Below are positions 47,930 through 58,722 of a stretch of DNA of 64,000 nucleotides, piece by piece (within the stretch, counting starts at the first letter, position 1; each line of letters starts with the position of its first letter). The notes under the pieces were generated by a model. That model had not been told where the DNA came from and searched no databases. It saw only the letters and a list, made by a program, of their open reading frames with translations. Where the stretch lies: contig JAKULF010000015.1 in the NCBI GenBank assembly GCA_022661535.1, positions 372,001-436,000 of the forward strand. The letters are read 5' to 3'. Made by a program: the position numbers and the translations under genes. The DNA comes from Eutypa lata. Lineage: Eukaryota; Ascomycota; Sordariomycetes; Xylariales; Diatrypaceae.

Positions 47930-48478
47930 TTAAGTGAATGTTTACGAGGTGAAGTGTTAAACTGCTGCTTGAACATGATAACATGCGTGTCAACATTGAG
48001 CTATATGGGATGAAAGTTTATCTTATCAATTGTAATGACTATGTTACCACCCACTATGCCCTCCGTTACGATACGTACTGCATACCTAACTTCTCCACAC
48101 GAGACATTCCATTCACAGAATAGGTCTACAAGCCGAACAATTTCACATCAGTATCCTTATGGCGGCACGGAAGATTTTCGGAAGACGGAAGACGGATGGC
48201 GGATGACGGAAGCTGGAAAGGTGGAGACAATGGTCTCCACCGTCGGGATTGGTTGCGGAACGGCTAGATACGATCTCGGGATTATTTCGAGAAGTCGTAT
48301 TAGTGGTAAGTGTTTGATAATGAGCTAAAGCGAAAAGGTGGCTTAAATATAGATGGTAAAAATTGATTTAATAGGCATACCAATACCTCTATCAATTTTG
48401 TTTTCGTCGTCACCACCATCATCACCACCATCACGTTGAGCTTCGGACTTACGGCTATGAGCCCATAGATTACCCCAA
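47930..48478. other. Divergent promoter region of dioxygenase and kynureninase
   Basis: 549 bp between two start codons, holding the third CGGA(A/T) cluster (48168-48260). No gene. Confidence 0.65.
48168..48260. promoter_or_regulatory. CGGAW repeat cluster in the dioxygenase/kynureninase promoter
   Basis: CGGAA or CGGAT occurs at 48168, 48179, 48186, 48193, 48200, 48207 and 48256, the first six spaced 7 to 11 bases apart. Random DNA would give well under one in 100 bp. They probably bind a Zn2Cys6 factor serving both genes. Confidence 0.6.
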
Positions 48479-50116
48479 ATGGATATCTCGTCAATGTTAC
48501 AGAAGCTGAGGTTGGGCAGTCCCATTGCCTTTCCTCCGGAGGCGTCCAAGTTGGAGTACGCTCGCTGTCTAGATGAGCATGACTCCCTGAAGCATCTCCG
48601 CGAGGAATTCATCATTCCTAATGCATCATCGTTGAAGAAGACGGCTCTTAATGGTAGCATCCCTCGTAGGTGTCTGCCAAGCCCTAGGCAAGCTCGAAAG
48701 GAAATAACGAGACTAATATGTGATAATATTAGGGAATTCAACGAGCTCAGTTGACGACCACGAAAGCAGTGAAGTTAACAACACGGACTTAAAGCATTCG
48801 AACGAGGAACCGGCCATCTACTTTTGTGGGAACTCACTAGGTGTCCAACCCAAGGCCGTCCGGCGCTATGTCGACGCCCAGTTGGAAACGTGGGCATCTA
48901 TCGGCGTCAAGGGCCACTTCAGGACCCTTGAAAGCTCACCACTGGTCGCATGGCAGCACATGGCGGAGGATTGCGCCCGGAAGTCCGCAGACATCGTCGG
49001 GGCTTCGCCTGAGGAGATCGTCATAATGAATACCCTCACGGCAAACCTCCACTTCATGATGGCGAGCTTCTACAAGCCGACGGCTAAGAGGCGCAAGATA
49101 ATCTTGGAATGGAAGCCCTTTCCTAGCGACCACGTGGGTTCAAGCATCAGTTTCGCTGAATTCTAGAATCCAATATTGACCAGTTGGGTGATAATTAGTA
49201 TACGATTGAATCTCAAATCCAATGGCACGGGTTAGATCCCTCGACATCGATGGTGCAAATCCAGCCGGACGAGAATTTCCTCATCTCAACCGAATATATT
49301 CTTGCCACCATTGACGAGCACGCCGAGGAGACGGCGCTGATCTTACTCCCGGGGATACAGTACTATAGTGGGCAGCTATTCGACATGCCTCGTATTACTA
49401 AGTATGCTCAGGAGAAGGGTATCGTTGTCGGTTGGGACCTGGCGCATGCAGCGGGCAATGTGGAGCTCCGCCTTCACGATTGGAACGTCGACTTTGCCTG
49501 TTGGTGCACGTATAAGTATATGAATGCCGGTCCTGGCTCTATCGCAGGCGCTTTCGTGCATGAGCGTCATGGCCGGGTCGAGTTTCAATCGCACTCCGGC
49601 CAGCCCATCTTTCGGCATCGTCTGGCAGGCTGGTACGGTGGGGACATCTCGGTTCGGTTCAACATGGATAACAAATTTCGACCGACCGCAGGAGCCGGGG
49701 GGTACCAGTTATCGAACCCGAGCGCCATCGACCTCGCATCTTTGTCAGGGGCTCTGTCCGTGTTTAACATGGTGGGAATGTCTGCTCTGCGGTCGAAGTC
49801 GTTGCTCCTCACTGCGTATGCGGAGTATCTCCTGGATGACATCCTCTCAACGGAGCAAGGCTGCGTCGAGCCGTCCTTTCGCATCATCACTCCCCGGGAC
49901 CCCAATGCCAGGGGAGCACAGCTGAGTATACTACTTCGCGAGGGGCTCCTTGATATTGTGGGCCGTGAATTCGAGGAGGCTGGCATAGTATGTGATCAGC
50001 GAAAACCAGATGTAATTAGAGTCGCTCCGGTGCCGCTATACTGTACCTTTATGGATGTTTGGAAGTTTATGGGAGTTCTTCGTAGGGCCTTGGGAAGTCG
50101 CAGCACGACAGTATAG
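48479..50116 (+). CDS. BNA5: Kynureninase
   Basis: Three exons, join(48479..48653, 48733..49133, 49199..50116), give 497 residues. This PLP enzyme cleaves kynurenine to anthranilate (or 3-hydroxykynurenine to 3-hydroxyanthranilate) and alanine. Motifs include [35 protein letters not shown] (restored across intron 2), and [20 protein letters not shown]. The PLP-binding Lys is in [21 protein letters not shown] and [16 protein letters not shown] complete the family pattern. It shares a 549-bp divergent promoter with the dioxygenase gene. An N-terminal insert rich in Ser/Asp (after LNG) is a little longer than usual. The gene looks intact. Confidence 0.95.
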
Positions 50117-51185
50117 ACTAGCATATGGGATATATCTGGGTTCCGTGGGGTTGAAGCCCCATGAATGCGGAGTATTACCCCGTAGCTTTGAGCTTGTGTT
50201 ACATAATAACAGAATAACAACAAGACACACCAAATCTTCGCCCTTGCCCCCATGTCTACCGCGTCCATCTGTCTTAGTGGAGTAGTCTAAGCATGTCATC
50301 GCTACTATCGAAGTTTTGAAATTGAAACTTTTACGGATATGATTAGTATTTGAAGTATGATGATTTCTACAAGATACAGGCAAATACTCCGGCTTTCTTA
50401 CCGGCCAGGCCAAACCTCAGTTAAAGAATGATGTTGAAGTTAATGGAATTTTCATTAATATTTCATGCATTCTACAATATCATTGGCCAGACCGGTAAGC
50501 GTACCCAGGCGCTTTTGCATTAAATGTGGCTATGGCCGAACTATCTTATTCGTGCGTTTGAACCATTTCCTGCCCTCGGTACTCGGGGTACCCTGTTAAT
50601 ATAGACAGTAGTATGTGGTCGATCGCGTTCCTCACTTACATGGGTGTGGGTGGGTTATTTTCTTTTGGCCTCATTGGAAGGAAGAGGCCTGACGGCGTTA
50701 CATACATACACTCCTCAGATCTACCCGTTCGAATAAGAAGTCTCCAATGCCTGCTAGGGTGATATTACTGGTTACCCCGGAGGGCATGGTTTCTACTTGA
50801 CGTGCTCGTTTGTCACTTCTGCGCTCCCCCCTTTCCCCCCTAATATTTCCCTTCTATATCCATCCGCCGGTTCAAGTCGTGGGGCAAAACATGGCTTAAC
50901 TAGACGTTACAACGCACAATATATATTGAAATGTAGGTTTGCATTCCACTATGTACAGCTCTAGGCTACCCAGCTCCTCCGCGTCTGCGGCTTCTGCGGC
51001 TTCTGCGGCTTCGGGCGACTCGCACTTTTACTACTGAGCCCGCTACTTTGCCGCCTATCCGATCCTAAATCATGTTTGCCGATTTGTCACGTTCGCCTGC
51101 TTGGAACTGAAATAACTGCAGTGGGCTCCGCGAACCCTGGGGATCTATCTGTCTGTACCTAATCCCATAGTAGCTAGGCCACTAA
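50117..51185. other. Intergenic, no gene seen
   Basis: 3' flanks of kynureninase and GH62. It has three near-perfect copies of CTGCGGCTT near 50985-51010 and pyrimidine-rich tracts near 50820-50860. Nothing coding. Confidence 0.6.
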
Positions 51186-52184
51186 CTAGGTCTGCAGTGT
51201 CAGAAGAGCAGGCTTGTATGGCAGCTGGCCATATTCGCCGCCCGAGTTGGCGTCCCGCCCCTGGTAGAGCAGCTGCAGGTTGCACGGGTCGACGGTGAAG
51301 GTCTGGTCGGGGTTGCTGCGGATCAGGTCGCCGTGACTGATGTCGTTGGACCACGTGGCGCCACTGTTGGCCTTGCCGGCAAACGGCTGGCTCTCGGTCG
51401 CGGCCTGCGGTGTCCACTCGCCGCCTAGGCTGTCGGCCGTGAACGAGCGGAAGTAACGCCCGTTGGCCCCAATCGCCTCGACGATCATCAGGTACTGCTT
51501 AGCATTTTCGCCACTCGCGACCGTGTAGACCTGCACCGCCTCGAACAGGTTGTTGGTCGTGTCGCTCAGGACCACCGTCGACGACCTGCCGAAGTCGCCG
51601 GGGAAGTTCCCGATCGGCATGCTGGCCCGGTAGATCTTGCCGTTGTCGCCCGCAAAGAACAGGTACATTTCGGTGTCGTCGCCGATAACGGTCTGGTCGA
51701 TGCAGCCGGTGCTGGAGCCGGAGATGGTCCCCGAGAAGAGTGGCTGCGGCGACGACCACCCGTTGGCGTCGGTGGGGTCGCTCGACGTCCGGTACGTGAA
51801 CGAGGTCGGCCCCCACTGGTAGGCCAGCACCCAGACGTCCTTGGGCTCGAAGTAGAAGAGCGTCGGCGCCACCATACCGGTACTCTGCACGTTCTGCGCC
51901 ACCGACGCCATGTCGGCCCAGTCCGCGAAGAGCTCGAAATTCAGCGAGCCCCACCCCGCCCCGGTGTTGTGGTTCGTCGCGTACACGAGATGTTGGTTCT
52001 CGTACATGACGTGCGTGAAGTCCTTGAGCGAGACCCACCCGGACTTCGGTTCCGCCAGCGCTTCGGTCGATGTCCAGCGGTACGTCGACGGAAGAGTGCA
52101 CGTTTGTGCCACGACACCGGCCGCCGAAGCGAGCAGGACGATGCCGGTAGATGCCAGGCTAGCTTGAGTAGTTGGAAGCTTCAT
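51186..52184 (-). CDS. GH62 alpha-L-arabinofuranosidase, secreted
   Basis: A single exon encodes 332 residues. The enzyme removes arabinose side chains from arabinoxylan outside the cell. The signal peptide is [27 protein letters not shown]. The catalytic domain starts at [12 protein letters not shown] and spans the rest without a carbohydrate-binding module. Residues that fit the GH62 active site are Asp in SLKDFTHV, Asp in [11 protein letters not shown] and Glu in [10 protein letters not shown]; these placements come from family knowledge. Another in-frame ATG lies seven codons upstream (52205); 52184 was chosen because it begins the signal peptide directly. The coding region is GC-rich and intact. 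Confidence 0.94.
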   Translation of the reverse strand: MKLPTTQASLASTGIVLLASAAGVVAQTCTLPSTYRWTSTEALAEPKSGWVSLKDFTHVMYENQHLVYATNHNTGAGWGSLNFELFADWADMASVAQNVQSTGMVAPTLFYFEPKDVWVLAYQWGPTSFTYRTSSDPTDANGWSSPQPLFSGTISGSSTGCIDQTVIGDDTEMYLFFAGDNGKIYRASMPIGNFPGDFGRSSTVVLSDTTNNLFEAVQVYTVASGENAKQYLMIVEAIGANGRYFRSFTADSLGGEWTPQAATESQPFAGKANSGATWSNDISHGDLIRSNPDQTFTVDPCNLQLLYQGRDANSGGEYGQLPYKPALLTLQT

Positions 52185-53840
52185 CGTGATGCTTTCTCCT
52201 CGCATAGACAGTTAGTTAGAAAGGAAGAGATCGAGGAAGCGAAGATTCGAAGGAGAAAGTTGAGCAGGAGGATCACTGGCTTTGTATACCCTGGGACTTG
52301 ACTATTCTGGTGGTCGACCGAATAGGAGTAGAGACTGCGTCGTTCATCTTTCTATACCGTGGTAAATTTCCCCTGGATCCATAGATTGACGATATTTGGT
52401 CACGATAGAAGCGCTCCAATCGCGCTTATAATTAGCGGTGCGGAACCAACCACCCCGTATTGCGGGTAGTAGCTTAAGTTAAGTAACATACTTAAGAACG
52501 CCGCCCGTACTATTCGTTAGGCCTTAACCTGATATTTCGAATATTTAATTTCTGTATACGTTATTAAACACAAGGGAATGTGGTAGACGTAATACGTACA
52601 TGTACAACAGGTGTTAACATACATAAGATTCGCCAAAGTATACGAAATCGGAACGTTATGTATAATTACCGGTTATATAACATATGACCCGGCTATTAAT
52701 TAAAAGTCAAGGTATAAATACCACCAACCAGGCGCCTTTCCTTAAACAGAGACCCCGAGCCCAGGTCAGACTGCTCGAGCCTAAGGGATTGGTCCGCTAA
52801 TAAGAAACATCAACTCAAATGAATCTAGACTCCGGACCCTGGGATTGGCCGCAATATTAAGCATATACTCTGTTATACTCTGTAGTCTCGATGTTTGAAT
52901 TCACTTACAGCTCGGTCTCGGGCTAGTATAGAAGAGATCATTAGACCTTATCAGTATCCTACAACTTTATGGTCTTACGTCAGATATTGGGTGGTATGGC
53001 AAAGTATTGGCTGGGAGCGACGAGGTTAAACAGAGGAGCGCGGTCTTAAACGTCACCATTCCGGCGTTTGCAGCCGGATGGCACCCAAGTAGCTCGATTT
53101 ATGCCCTGGGTAGTCGTGACCATACATCAAGCTTCCTGAGGCCTGGAAATGAGCCCCTAACTCTTCACATCTTGTAATTATTGCTTGCTGTATAGGGGTC
53201 GATACCGGGTCTTGAATGAGTTATCATTTCCCTGGTTCATGATAGTAGTACCATCTATCATTTGGCAATGTTCTGGGTCTAGATCTTGGTTAAAGAAAGA
53301 GCCTAATGGTTTGGAAGCCACTCAGAGATTACTTTTACTGGAGGATGAAAGCTGACCCCCTGCGGGATTGAAGGGAAAGGTCTCGAGGAGGGATGGGACT
53401 CTAGCGTCTTGGGTTTCGGTAAAAGTACGCGCGTCGAAACGTTATTAGTTCGAACACTACTTGAGCGCATATATCCAATATAGATAATTGCATAACTACC
53501 AAACGTATTCATGTTATCTTGGGTCTTTACAATATTAGCATGGGCATAAATTTGGGTAATAATTTCAAGTTTTATTGTTCTTGGCCATCACAGAGACCGT
53601 GTCACGCTACTGTCGTCTACTGGCAGCCTCTAGTCGCTCTTCAGAATGGGAGTTCTCCAAGGGTCGCCACCCGATATGAAGAATAGCGGTGTAGAAGTTT
53701 GCGAAATCCTCCGTTTTTATCTCGGGCATGACCTGGCCAAACTGACAACGACCCCGTTATCTCCCTTACCTCGCTTCTCTTTCGTGCCAGACAGACAGAC
53801 TTGTTTTAGAAACGAAGGTGCCAGATAACGAGAAGGAAAA
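52185..53840. other. Intergenic, no gene seen
   Basis: About 1.7 kb: the promoter of the GH62 gene at the left, and the 3' flank of the MFS gene at the right. Nothing coding or repeated is recognised. Confidence 0.55.
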
Positions 53841-55730
53841 CTAAGCATCATATTCTTTGATCGGCCGGGGGTCGAACTGTCTTGCGGCATAGTGTTTATA
53901 TCGTTTAGCATGCTGGTGGCGCCATTGCTTCCCTTTCCAGATAAACACGAAAGCAAAAAGTAGAATTGCCGCCCCAATGGCACCAATTGTGTTGAACACA
54001 TTAGACATGCCAACCGCAGCAATCCAAGGGGTCATCGCAAAGACAAAGACGGTGCTTAAGGTGTTTCTCGAAAAGGTGAGAGCCACAAGGGCGTCGCCGA
54101 CAATCTATGTTACACATATTAGTCTTTTAAACTTTGAATGGTGTAGTATGGATGGGTATTTTACCTCATTGTATGCATCCAACATATATGTTAACATCAC
54201 GCCTTGAATTGGAGTCTGTCCAAAATGGGTGACTCCCGTTGCGAAGGCGACAGAAATCCACGGCTGCCCTCCCTGAAGGGCATACCCGAACCAGAACTGT
54301 AATATTTAAAGTTAGCAATGACTTCTTTATAGGTACCTTGGCGAGCCGTGTGACATGTTCCAGAGCTTTTGTTACCGTGTATGCCCCCTTCAGTAATTTC
54401 AAGCACCGAAGCCAGCTACAAAGCAGAGAAAATAACCATGAGAACTTCTTACCGGACCAGCAAGCTGAAATGGAATAAATGGGACAAGCACCCAGAGGCG
54501 CATTTCCGGCTCGTAGATACCATTGTTCCGCTTAGCGAGCTTGAGTACCAGCCAGTCGCTGACCGGCCCAGCGACGAGAGCACCCAGAGTATCCCCAATA
54601 AAGGGGGCTAGACTCATCAAACCGATCTGAGTGGAATCGAAAGAATACGGAGGGTCCAACATGTATGTGCTCTGAGCAGCACTCATTACGGTGCCCCAAG
54701 AAAGAAGGATAGCGTAAACCAGGCAGATGTACCCAACCCCAGGGATAGTGAACATTATAAGAAACGGCTGATAGGCGTGTCTCGCAAAAAGTTGCCATGG
54801 GCCTTTGGTGGTGGTGGTGAGCGCTAGCATCTGCCGGTATGATTTGCGCGGGGTAGAACGATCAATGTCAATGGCAGTACCGTTTGCGAATGATTCATCG
54901 ATTTGGCTGTCGGGAGCGTTCAGTGTGTTTGAAGTCTTGGTCTTCTCATCGAGCTTTGCACCCACAATGGCTTCGCGATCTTCGATGTTCAGTGTTCTGC
55001 CTAGAACAACCTGGGTCCAGTTGAACTTGGACTCCTCGAAACCAAAGGTCATCACGATGGTTTCCAGGGCGAAGAAGATGCAGAACCACCACCACACCCA
55101 TCTCCACCCTTGCGAGGCGGTTACAAATCCTGCAGCAACCGGCGCGAGGTTGCCGCCGAAGTTGGCAGACCAGACGTAGATCGAGTTCATCAAGCCGCGC
55201 TGGTGGATGAAGAAGATGTCGGTGATGGTCATCTGCACCATGCATTCGCCCAGAGATCCAAGCCAGCACTGCACGACATTAACCCCCCACCAGTCCGCGG
55301 CAGTCTCGGTTTTGGCAGCCCAGACCATCACGGCCAGCTGAGCCGCGCAGCTAAACACGTAGACGGGTCGGAGGCCGTACTTGAGCGCGAACGGCATGAT
55401 CATGAAGCCACCTAGAGCCAGCGTCGCGCATCCAATGGCGTATGTATCGTTGAGAAGCTCGTCGCTGAAGTTGAGCTCGGTACCCATTGGGCCCCAGGTT
55501 GGGGTGGTAGCCGACACCTGGGCAGACCCCATCATGGCGAAGAAGGCAGCGAGCCCAAAGTTGAGATATTTCCGCCATCGTGGCCAGTTTAGAGGATCGT
55601 TTGGGTTGGAGGTCGGGCGAGGTTGTAGGATGACGTCGGCACTTTTGTCTGCCTTCAAATGCTCAAGCCGCACAGTCCCCGGTGGCCATTGAGGGTCACT
55701 CCAGGTGTCATCTATCACGGTTGTATGCAT
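53841..55730 (-). CDS. MFS transporter, anion/allantoate-permease-like
   Basis: Three exons, complement(53841..54104, 54165..54296, 54453..55730), give 557 residues. It looks like a 12-helix major facilitator carrier of the plasma membrane. The cytosolic N-terminus ends in NPNDPLNWPRWRKYLNFGL, a common start of the first helix in fungal MFS proteins. Later segments include GLMNSIYVWSANFGGNLAPV and a long central loop (about residues 240-300). The C-terminal part reads PFQLAG-PFWFGYALQGGQPW across the 156-bp intron, then MLDAYNEIVGDALVALTFSRN. The start is the ATG of MHTTVIDD. It is divergent from the agmatinase-like gene, with a GATA-rich shared promoter, which suggests import of a nitrogen compound. 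Substrate unknown. Confidence 0.9.
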
Positions 55731-56525
55731 GATGTTCGGCAGCGGAGACAATCAAAGCCAACGTTTTGTGCTGTCCTTCAAATCGTCTTGCTGAGTTGGG
55801 CCTGAAACCACTTTGGAGATATAACGTATCTATATATGATATTTTGATACCTACAAAGGAAAGCGACATGCTTATCTAACTAACTTAGACCTTCGGAAAG
55901 GCTATCAACTTGATGGAGATAAATCATGAGATATGTGAACCAGATAACCCCGACCTCTCCTGATGAAAACCGGTGATAAACAGGCATGTCTATGTAACAG
56001 GCCGATAAGGAGGGTATAATGAGTGTAGAGCCGTGTGGCGGTAGTTTTAGCGCGGCCCGAAAGGGGGCTATAATAGGGCGTTGGAGTCGCGCGAGTAAGG
56101 GAACGTAAGGGGGTCTGATAACGACTGTTATATCTACCGCATGCAGATAGGTGTCAAGTTGGTAGTGTGATTGATGCACTACGAATCTGTGAAGTGGTAC
56201 TAACTCCAAAAAGGAGACTTCATCGGCAACCTTATCATCACCTCCCATCGCCTCTAGGGTTGCTGTTTTGGGCTCCGAGTAGCTCGGATACCTGCGATCG
56301 CTGTCTTACGGGGGGCGGCTTCATCTGCAAGCTTATCATAGCCCCCACCATAAGTGTTACCTAACCCGATAAGTATCCCGATAAGCACCGCCTACCATGC
56401 TTACGCTACGCGGATCGATGGTTTTGGATATCTTCTTTTAATTCACCCAGATTCCCTTTTGTAAGTTGATGTTATAGCTTGGCGGGTTGCGTTTTTAAGA
56501 GTGTTCGAAACCAACCATAAGCCAG
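55731..56525. promoter_or_regulatory. Divergent promoter rich in GATA sites
   Basis: Between the MFS and agmatinase-like starts, GATAAG or CTTATC occurs at 55871, 56004, 56231, 56332, 56368 and 56380, with further looser GATA cores near 55943 and 56117. Such sites bind AreA/NIT2-type nitrogen regulators. Two CTTATCAT copies lie in locally similar sequence about 100 bp apart. Confidence 0.6.
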
Positions 56526-57780
56526 ATGTCGAGATTCTTAGTTTGTCTTCTCGTGGCAGCGAGCCAAGCCCGCGAGATCGTCTTCCCCCCGGTCGCCGCA
56601 GTGCAGGGGAAATCCGGACAAGTGCCGATCGGGCTCGGCGCTGACCTGGATGATGACGTCGACTTGACTACGGATGCCATCGGGGGTCTTACCTCTTTCG
56701 CCCATCTGCCGTACGTGCCGTGTTTCGGGCCCAAGACCGACGACGAGACCGAGAAGTACGACATCGCGATTTTGGGAGCGCCTTTCGACACGGCAACTTC
56801 GTACCGCCCCGGTGCTCGGTTCGGCCCCCACGGCATACGTGATGGTTCGCGGCGAATTCGGGGACCGCACTCATGGAATGTCTACTCCGGACAAAATAGG
56901 TTCGAGGAGTGGGCGAAGCTCGTCGACTGTGGGGACGCGCCACTGACATACGTGGACAATACTGTTGCTTTGAAGCAACTCGTCAAAGCTCACAAGGTCT
57001 GTATTGCGGTTTGAATTAGTCACGGAGCTCATTGTTGAACATTGTTCAGATAATCTCCGGAAGGATGGCAAACAACGCCTCTATCGCCACCATTCCTCGA
57101 ATCATGATGCTGGGAGGCGACCATACGATCACCTTGGCTGCTCTGCGCTCTACCTTCGAGCGGTGGGGGGTAGTGAATGTGATTCACTTCGATTCGCATA
57201 TCGATACGTGGAACCCCAAAGTTCTGGGGGGAGGTGTCACAGAATATGCCTCTGTTAACCACGGGACATTTCTCCATATCGCTCACGAGGAAGGTTTGAT
57301 ATCGAACGACTCGTCTATCCATGCAGGCATCCGTGCGCCACTCGGAACGCAGCGAAAAGACCTAGACAATGACGTGCATTGTGGATTTGACATTATTACT
57401 GCTAGAGATATCGACGAGCTCGGTACTAAAGGGGTTATTAAGAAGTTGAAGGATCGGGTCGGGGACGGTAAAGTATACATTACGGTAGATATTGACGTCT
57501 TAGACCCGGTGAGTATTCATATTTCTTCGTCTCGATAACTTGCTGGCTGACATTATTCTACCAGGCATATGCACCGGCTACTGGTACCGCCGAGCCAGGC
57601 GGCTGGACAACTCGCGAGCTTCTCACCATCTTGGATGGACTCGTTGGAATGAAGGTCGTCGGCGCAGATGTGGTAGAAGTGGCTCCAGCCTATGATAACA
57701 AGGGAGAGACAACGTGTCTGGCTGCTGCCGAAGTGACCCGGAGTCTAATTGGGTTAATGGTAGCCGTCCCGGTTGTTTGA
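56526..57780 (+). CDS. Agmatinase-like ureohydrolase with signal peptide
   Basis: Three exons, join(56526..56996, 57050..57508, 57565..57780), give 381 residues. Ureohydrolases use two Mn ions to cleave a guanidino group to urea plus an amine. Metal-binding motifs are present: MLGGDHTI, HFDSHIDTW and TVDIDVLDPAYAPATGT (the last restored across intron 2). IAILGAPFDTATSYRPGARF is a typical substrate-side segment of agmatinases. The N-terminus (MSRFLVCLLVAASQAREIV) reads as a secretion signal. The substrate could be agmatine, guanidinobutyrate or another guanidino compound. It shares a GATA-rich promoter with an MFS carrier, so nitrogen scavenging is likely. Confidence 0.9.
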
Positions 57781-58722
57781 AACCCGCAGCAGTGACGCTT
57801 CACGGAGATTATGATGAACGATAAGATCTACTGATGTTATTCGGTTGAAGACTCATGGCTGCAAAGCAGGATTTATACATATCATTGCATTAGCGTCAAT
57901 ATAAATCTGACACTCCATACATTCCTACTTAATGTATCTTCATACTAGGGTCTTATTAACATTAGTTACTGCCGGCGATTTCATGGGTTCCACCTCTTTC
58001 CAATGTTGCTTTTTGAGCTATACGGTTATGTGGTTATTTAAGACTAATAGCTACAGTTGTATCATGGTCTCTTAGCATAGCTATCATGCTAAGACAACTT
58101 CTTCCGGCTCCCGGCCTTCCAGATAGGATAAGGTTGTAGGTGTTCCATAGTGGATGGAGCTGTATGTATTACTAATTTGACGTCTAGATAGATGAGGCAA
58201 CTCGTGAAGCATTGTCAGACACGTTCTTGAGGAGGAATAGAGTCGAAATTCTTTGGTAGATATGGTGAAGTTGAGGTACCGGTTTAATAATTCTCATGGT
58301 TGCAATGTACTCTGGTTGAACATCCAGGACTGGTAATTAGAATGAGACCAAATCTCGGTTCTCAGGTCTTGGATCTTCTACTAAACAACAAGAGGACGTA
58401 ATAACAACAGCCTACACAATAGGTAGCATAGGCTGGTAAGACACATGAGGGAAGAGCATGCATAGCTTTGAAAGCTTCGAATTCATGTTCCATCATATGT
58501 CTCTCGATGTCAATCAAAAAAGTTGCCTCAAGTAATACATGCATTCCAGCTATATAAAATTCAAGCAGGAAGAATCTAGAAGTGGCAAACCGATACACGC
58601 ACTCATCCAGGAAATGATTATGAGCGGCAGAACTGGTCGTCAGAGTCTAAATCCCACACCATACTTCCCACGGTGATAACAGCAGATAGCAGAGATTTGG
58701 GGTCATATTTGGTCTTGATGAT
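57781..58722. other. Intergenic between convergent genes
   Basis: About 0.9 kb of 3' flanks. Short frames only, nothing recognised. Confidence 0.65.
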
